A DNA stretch of 14,637 nucleotides from Cyanobacteria bacterium OH_PDB_112 (lineage in GTDB: Bacteria; Cyanobacteriota; Vampirovibrionia; Gastranaerophilales; CAJFVJ01). Below are positions 13,920 to 14,637 of the stretch, one piece after another. The DNA lies in contig JAEWLZ010000174.1 in the NCBI GenBank assembly GCA_023457295.1, positions 1 to 14,637 on the forward strand, written 5' to 3'. The notes beneath the pieces are model-generated. The model ran no database searches, was not told where the DNA came from, and saw only the letters and a list, made by a program, of their open reading frames with translations. Made by a program: the position numbers and the translations under genes. Numbering within the stretch: position 1 is the stretch's first letter; the number at the start of each line of letters is the position of its first letter.

Positions 13920-14637
13920 GTTGTACCTTCTTTTGTGTCTTTTATAATTATGCCTATCGCTGCAAGTCCGTCACGAATTTGGTCAGAATAAGCCCACTGT
14001 TTTTCGGCTCGAGCTTTGTTTCGTGATGTAAGAACTAAATTTAGCGCATATTCGAACATTTCTTTATCGCCTTTTGGAATATTTTCGGCTCCCGCGAGCA
14101 TTGTTTCACCCAAAAATGATTTTGAAATTATTTCATCGGATTTGATGAAAGTCAAAAGTTTTTGTTTTATTTCGGGGTAGTTGATTGGTTTTTCCGCATT
14201 GAAATCAAAACCAAGAACCTCTGAAATCCCAAGTAGAATTCCGAAATATTCTTGTGTTTTAGCTTTATCACCGGATTCTTTTGCTTTATTAATATTGCCT
14301 ACCAAGTCAAACAAAACAGCAATCGCTTTTGATGTATTAAAATCATTATCCATTGCTTCTGTGAATTCTTTTACAGAAGCATTTTCCGCAGAAGTTTGTC
14401 CTTCAATTTTTTCTCCCAAAAAGCTGACAGCATCATCAATGGCATTTTTGATACGCTTAACACCGTTTTGTGCGGCAGTCAGAGCTTCATCATTGAACCC
14501 GACAGGCATACGATAGTGATTTGTCAAAATAAAGAACCTGATTGTATTTGAGTCATATTGTTCGAGCAATTTATTTATTGTCACAAAATTTCCGAGCGAT
14601 TTTGACATTTTTTCTTCATTAATGGTCACAAACCCAT
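13904..14637 (-). CDS. cysS: Cysteinyl-tRNA synthetase, C-terminal part (truncated by window edge)
   Basis: CysS charges tRNA-Cys with cysteine using ATP. The visible part begins just before the KMSKS signature (encoded at 14597-14611, within EEKMSKSLGNFV), which holds the adenylate. The DALR-type anticodon-recognition region follows (RFFILTNHYRMPVGFNDEAL and the helices after it), and the protein ends in the expected TWIVE tail. The frame stays open to base 14637, reading G-F-V-T-I-N before KMSKS, so the GTG at 14629 is internal and not the start. The HIGH motif and zinc-binding residues lie outside the window. The 3' end overlaps mrnC. Confidence 0.96.
   Translation of the reverse strand, partial: GFVTINEEKMSKSLGNFVTINKLLEQYDSNTIRFFILTNHYRMPVGFNDEALTAAQNGVKRIKNAIDDAVSFLGEKIEGQTSAENASVKEFTEAMDNDFNTSKAIAVLFDLVGNINKAKESGDKAKTQEYFGILLGISEVLGFDFNAEKPINYPEIKQKLLTFIKSDEIISKSFLGETMLAGAENIPKGDKEMFEYALNLVLTSRNKARAEKQWAYSDQIRDGLAAIGIIIKDTKEGTTWIVE

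Noticed and set aside
14627..14629. GTG as the start of cysS
   Set aside because: The reading frame stays open to the window edge with conserved G-F-V-T residues before KMSKS, so the gene is truncated by the window rather than starting here.

Overview
The window is AT-rich, intron-free and densely packed bacterial DNA. Gene content and style fit a gut-type non-photosynthetic cyanobacterial relative (Melainabacteria / Gastranaerophilales). Pointers are a two-subunit glycine decarboxylase (GcvPA + GcvPB), cysS followed by the Mini-III RNase gene, small EF-hand proteins without signal peptides, and a short protein with an N-terminal 'SFGSN' segment. This placement is inference; a Firmicutes-like or other low-GC lineage is the main alternative. 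No tRNA, rRNA, IS element, CRISPR array or phage gene was seen.

Layout. Bases 1-98 hold an intrinsic terminator that best serves a + strand gene to the left of the window. From 99 to 2522, three minus-strand genes are transcribed leftward: a HEAT-like helical-repeat protein, then two EF-hand proteins. A divergent promoter region (2523-2686) separates them from a + strand glycine cleavage operon, gcvT-gcvH-gcvPA-gcvPB (2687-6908). A 106-residue protein with an internally duplicated motif follows with no gap (6909-7229). The next + strand gene (7307-7891) encodes a 194-residue protein whose Thr/Cys/His pattern resembles the CheD deamidase family.

This last gene converges on a long minus-strand block and overlaps it by 4 bases. 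In transcription order the block is cysS (partial at the right edge), mrnC, a membrane glycosyltransferase of family 2, a fused hisC-HAD phosphatase, hisB, hisH and dnaB. The dnaB / CheD-like junction contains a near-symmetrical hairpin flanked by A and T runs. It lies inside coding sequence and looks like a bidirectional terminator.

How the genes work together. GcvT, GcvH and GcvPA/PB are the T, H and P components of glycine cleavage, supplying methylene-tetrahydrofolate; the L protein and lipoylation enzymes are not here. HisH (glutaminase of IGP synthase), HisB (dehydratase), HisC (aminotransferase) and the fused HAD domain (candidate histidinol-phosphate phosphatase) form a compact partial histidine cluster with 1- and 4-base overlaps. 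hisF, hisA, hisG, hisD, hisI and hisE are absent from the window. CysS, MrnC and DnaB are housekeeping.

The most interesting items are the CheD-like protein outside any visible chemotaxis context, the HisC-HAD fusion, the coding-embedded bidirectional terminator, the duplicated-motif protein in the gcv operon, and an 18-base palindrome that could hide the ribosome-binding site of one EF-hand gene.
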